A DNA stretch of 6,765 nucleotides, from positions 1 to 6,765 of the forward strand of contig BNVH01000126.1 in assembly GCA_025997955.1 (NCBI GenBank). The letters are read 5' to 3'. Below the pieces are notes generated by a model that saw only the letters and a list, made by a program, of their open reading frames with translations, was not told where the DNA came from and made no database searches. Origin of the DNA: Synergistales bacterium. Lineage in GTDB: Bacteria > Synergistota > Synergistia > Synergistales > Aminobacteriaceae. Position numbers and translations under genes: made by a program. This document shows, one piece after another, positions 4,764 through 6,765 of the stretch (positions within the stretch are counted from its first letter, which is position 1; the number at the start of each line of letters is the position of its first letter).

Positions 4764-6743
4764 TTATAAATAACGCGCTTTAGCTAATTTGCGCCATGAG
4801 AAAAACGCCAGTATAGCCAAAGGAATCCAACTTAACAGAAACGCCGTATAAGCAACTTTGGGACGATCCTGCAAATCGAAGGTTTTGGTCAATGCTTCCG
4901 AAAAAACGTTACCCACGGCCTTTCCAGTATTGTGCAACACTTCCCCCGTCTTTTCTCCTATCGCTCTTCCCACATCGGGCAAGTTGGGAATCGTGCGTTC
5001 ATCGATAACCACAAGTAAGTATACGGCAAAATATGCCCGTGCTGTCCATTTCCGTATAGTTGGGTTTTTCATGGCATTCATCGTCGCGTTCCATGTATAC
5101 CTTAAAGCCTTGCTTGTGCCTGTGCCAATACGAGCTGTCTGATTGGTTAAAAGGGTAGCATATCGTTTCAAAAAGTTTTGCCCACCTGCCCTTGCTAAAT
5201 CGTCGGCTGTCCCGAGCGCTGTTCTGCCGACTCCTTTTGCTATGTCATCAACTTGTCCGACTGCCGCTCTCCCAGTCACCTTTACTGTCGATTTTGCAAA
5301 AGAGTTCACAAAGGAATAAGCGCCCGCGACATCAAACGCGGCCCAGCCCAACTCTCCCCATGTGTTAGGATAACCGTTTCTCCAATTGTTTATGACTACT
5401 GCCGGCGCTCCTAGCAAAGGGAAAAATGAAAGCCACCCCTGAGAATCGTCACGCGGTGTTCCGTCGCGCTCGACATATCTGCCTAGCCAACGCATATCGT
5501 CCTCTATCAAACTGAACGCCTCATCTCCGCGCCGAATGATTAAAGGAACAATCCTCGTATTGACATTCTTGTCTTTGAGCATTTCGTGCATACGCTCAGA
5601 ATGGCTGTATTTTTGCAAGACGTACAGCGCGAGGTCTCCGTAGAAATCAACAGCCCGGATTGCCTGAACAGCTTCGTTCGGATAGAGCGAATATATAAAT
5701 TCAGGAAGCTGCTCATACCGCGCCAATAATCTTTCCGAAGCGTCAAGCGCGTCTTTTTCAAACCTCAAAACCAAGGGATACTCTTGCGCTTTGTTCCATA
5801 TAGAGGTTTTTTTCTCTCTCAGGTAAGCAAGTTCTCGCGCCTGTTCTTCTCCTCGCTGAAGCTCTTCGGGAGAAACGGTAGCGCCAACAGGAACTGCTGT
5901 ATATTGGTCGGCATTGGCGAAAATAATGTTCGCCGCCTCTTCCGGGGGCAAGCGATATTTGGAAACGGCGGGGGACAAGATATTGGCATACTCCAAAAAA
6001 ACAGCTGAAAATATGAACCCGTTGTCGCCCTCAATTTCCGCAAACGCTTTGGAAGCTGGATAAAACTGCATTGACCTAAGCATGGTATTCTTTATAAACT
6101 TTACGTCCGCTAATGACCGGGTATCCGCGTTATCAGCAAGATATGCCATAGTACTGCTCAAAGCGGTTTGAAGCCAGTCCTTCTGCTCGACGTAAAAGCT
6201 CAACAGTCGGTCTTCTCCCTCAAATACCCCATTTTGCAACATAACAAGAGCGCCGGGATCGTCTTTCATCGCGTGCCAGTAAACGGCGTTATCGACAAAA
6301 CGCTCCAAAGAACGGCCGTATTCATCGATGGTCTGCCCGCCTAGAGATTTTATCGGCTCAAAATAAATGTCGTATGCCTGAAAGAAATGGTCTCGTTCCT
6401 GTTTATTACTGAACGCGTTATGGCGAGAGGCGATATCGACCAAAACTTTCTCATAGGCGAGACGCCCCTGTTCTATACTTTTCGCAAGCGTCCTGACTCC
6501 AGAAAGACCGTCAACCTCTTGTCTGGCCTTAAACGCTACGGCCCATTCCTGCATATCTCTTTGTTTGGCGATAGTGTCGAGAACCTGCGCCGCTTGCGGG
6601 TCAGTTGTTTTCAGCTCTTGCGCAACCTTTTTGAAATACTCGGCGTCCGGCGCTTCTCCAAAGGCATTTTCCAAAATACTGTTGCCATAAAAGAACCAGA
6701 AAATCCCGACAACGGCAAAAGTCGCGTAAATGAAATGTCTCAA
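4764..6743 (-). CDS. Gene A: large membrane protein with C-terminal glycine-zipper-like region
   Basis: At least 659 residues, of unrecognised family. A hydrophobic N-terminal segment (about 5-20) is a signal anchor or uncleaved signal peptide. Residues 30-435 are predicted mostly helical and soluble, without cysteines or an obvious catalytic motif. The C-terminal part has hydrophobic stretches near 438-451, 464-482, 567-580 and 630-648, and ends in basic RKLAKARYL, probably cytoplasmic. Between these lie a 15-residue duplication (AVGQVDDIAKGVGR at 494-507, ALGTADDLARAGGQ at 509-522) and a GxxxGxxxG series (G592, G596, G600, G607, G611) resembling glycine zippers that pack membrane helices. 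The TTG used as start has no ribosome binding site, and the frame stays open upstream to the window edge (GYFQQIS-), so the true start probably lies outside the window. As first gene of the A-B-C operon it is a likely membrane partner or effector of GTPase B; pore formation is only a hypothesis. Confidence 0.9.
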   Translation of the reverse strand: MRHFIYATFAVVGIFWFFYGNSILENAFGEAPDAEYFKKVAQELKTTDPQAAQVLDTIAKQRDMQEWAVAFKARQEVDGLSGVRTLAKSIEQGRLAYEKVLVDIASRHNAFSNKQERDHFFQAYDIYFEPIKSLGGQTIDEYGRSLERFVDNAVYWHAMKDDPGALVMLQNGVFEGEDRLLSFYVEQKDWLQTALSSTMAYLADNADTRSLADVKFIKNTMLRSMQFYPASKAFAEIEGDNGFIFSAVFLEYANILSPAVSKYRLPPEEAANIIFANADQYTAVPVGATVSPEELQRGEEQARELAYLREKKTSIWNKAQEYPLVLRFEKDALDASERLLARYEQLPEFIYSLYPNEAVQAIRAVDFYGDLALYVLQKYSHSERMHEMLKDKNVNTRIVPLIIRRGDEAFSLIEDDMRWLGRYVERDGTPRDDSQGWLSFFPLLGAPAVVINNWRNGYPNTWGELGWAAFDVAGAYSFVNSFAKSTVKVTGRAAVGQVDDIAKGVGRTALGTADDLARAGGQNFLKRYATLLTNQTARIGTGTSKALRYTWNATMNAMKNPTIRKWTARAYFAVYLLVVIDERTIPNLPDVGRAIGEKTGEVLHNTGKAVGNVFSEALTKTFDLQDRPKVAYTAFLLSWIPLAILAFFSWRKLAKARYL

Positions 6744-6765
6744 ACTTATTTGCTGAAAATAGCCC

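Noticed and set aside
1..6765. tRNA or rRNA genes
   Set aside because: I found no cloverleaf or rRNA-like stretch on either strand by eye.

Overview
The window holds two very different halves that meet tail to tail near position 1,990. The host cannot be named from the sequence. The strong Shine-Dalgarno sites, two ATGA start/stop overlaps and tailed-phage gene families point to a bacterium. Membrane proteins with large domains predicted outside the cytoplasm would suit a Gram-negative cell, but this is not shown.

Left half (1 to about 1,990, plus strand): a decayed phage or prophage segment. It opens with the last 33 codons of an unidentified ORF, possibly an insertion-sequence transposase. 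Next comes a replication-initiator pseudogene (about 127-657) that has lost its 5' end and carries a one-base frameshift near 412. It contains two palindromic repeats and three tandem 14-bp repeats, an arrangement like a lambda-O-type origin inside its own initiator gene. An ATGA overlap leads to a RecA/DnaB-fold replicative ATPase pseudogene (654 to about 1,270), which has an in-frame TAA just before Walker A and lacks its C-terminal part. Three small hairpins, the last covering a ribosome binding site, precede an intact DUF5681-type gene of the kind found beside phage terminases (1,368-1,754). The next 240 bases carry only traces: a hairpin, a plausible sigma-70 promoter, an orphan strong ribosome binding site and a short truncated ORF. 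Replication and packaging genes are therefore joined by a large deletion or a mosaic junction.

Right half (1,995-6,765, minus strand): a tight three-gene operon of membrane proteins, called A, B and C here in transcription order. A (4,764 to at least 6,743) has an N-terminal membrane anchor, a long helical region and a C-terminal part with further hydrophobic segments and a glycine-zipper-like stretch. B (2,831-4,741) is a TRAFAC-type GTPase with one transmembrane helix after the G domain, a helical stalk and a beta-rich C-terminal domain. C (1,995-2,834) has a soluble N-terminal domain, a proline-rich linker, one transmembrane helix and a coiled coil; it is translationally coupled to B by an ATGA overlap. 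The spacing, coupling and shared membrane location suggest one envelope-associated complex driven by the GTPase.

I do not recognise this operon as a named system. Its position beside phage debris, and the similarity of the G domain to GTPases of bacterial conflict systems, make it a reasonable candidate for a new membrane-acting conflict or defence system, but the sequence alone does not prove any function.
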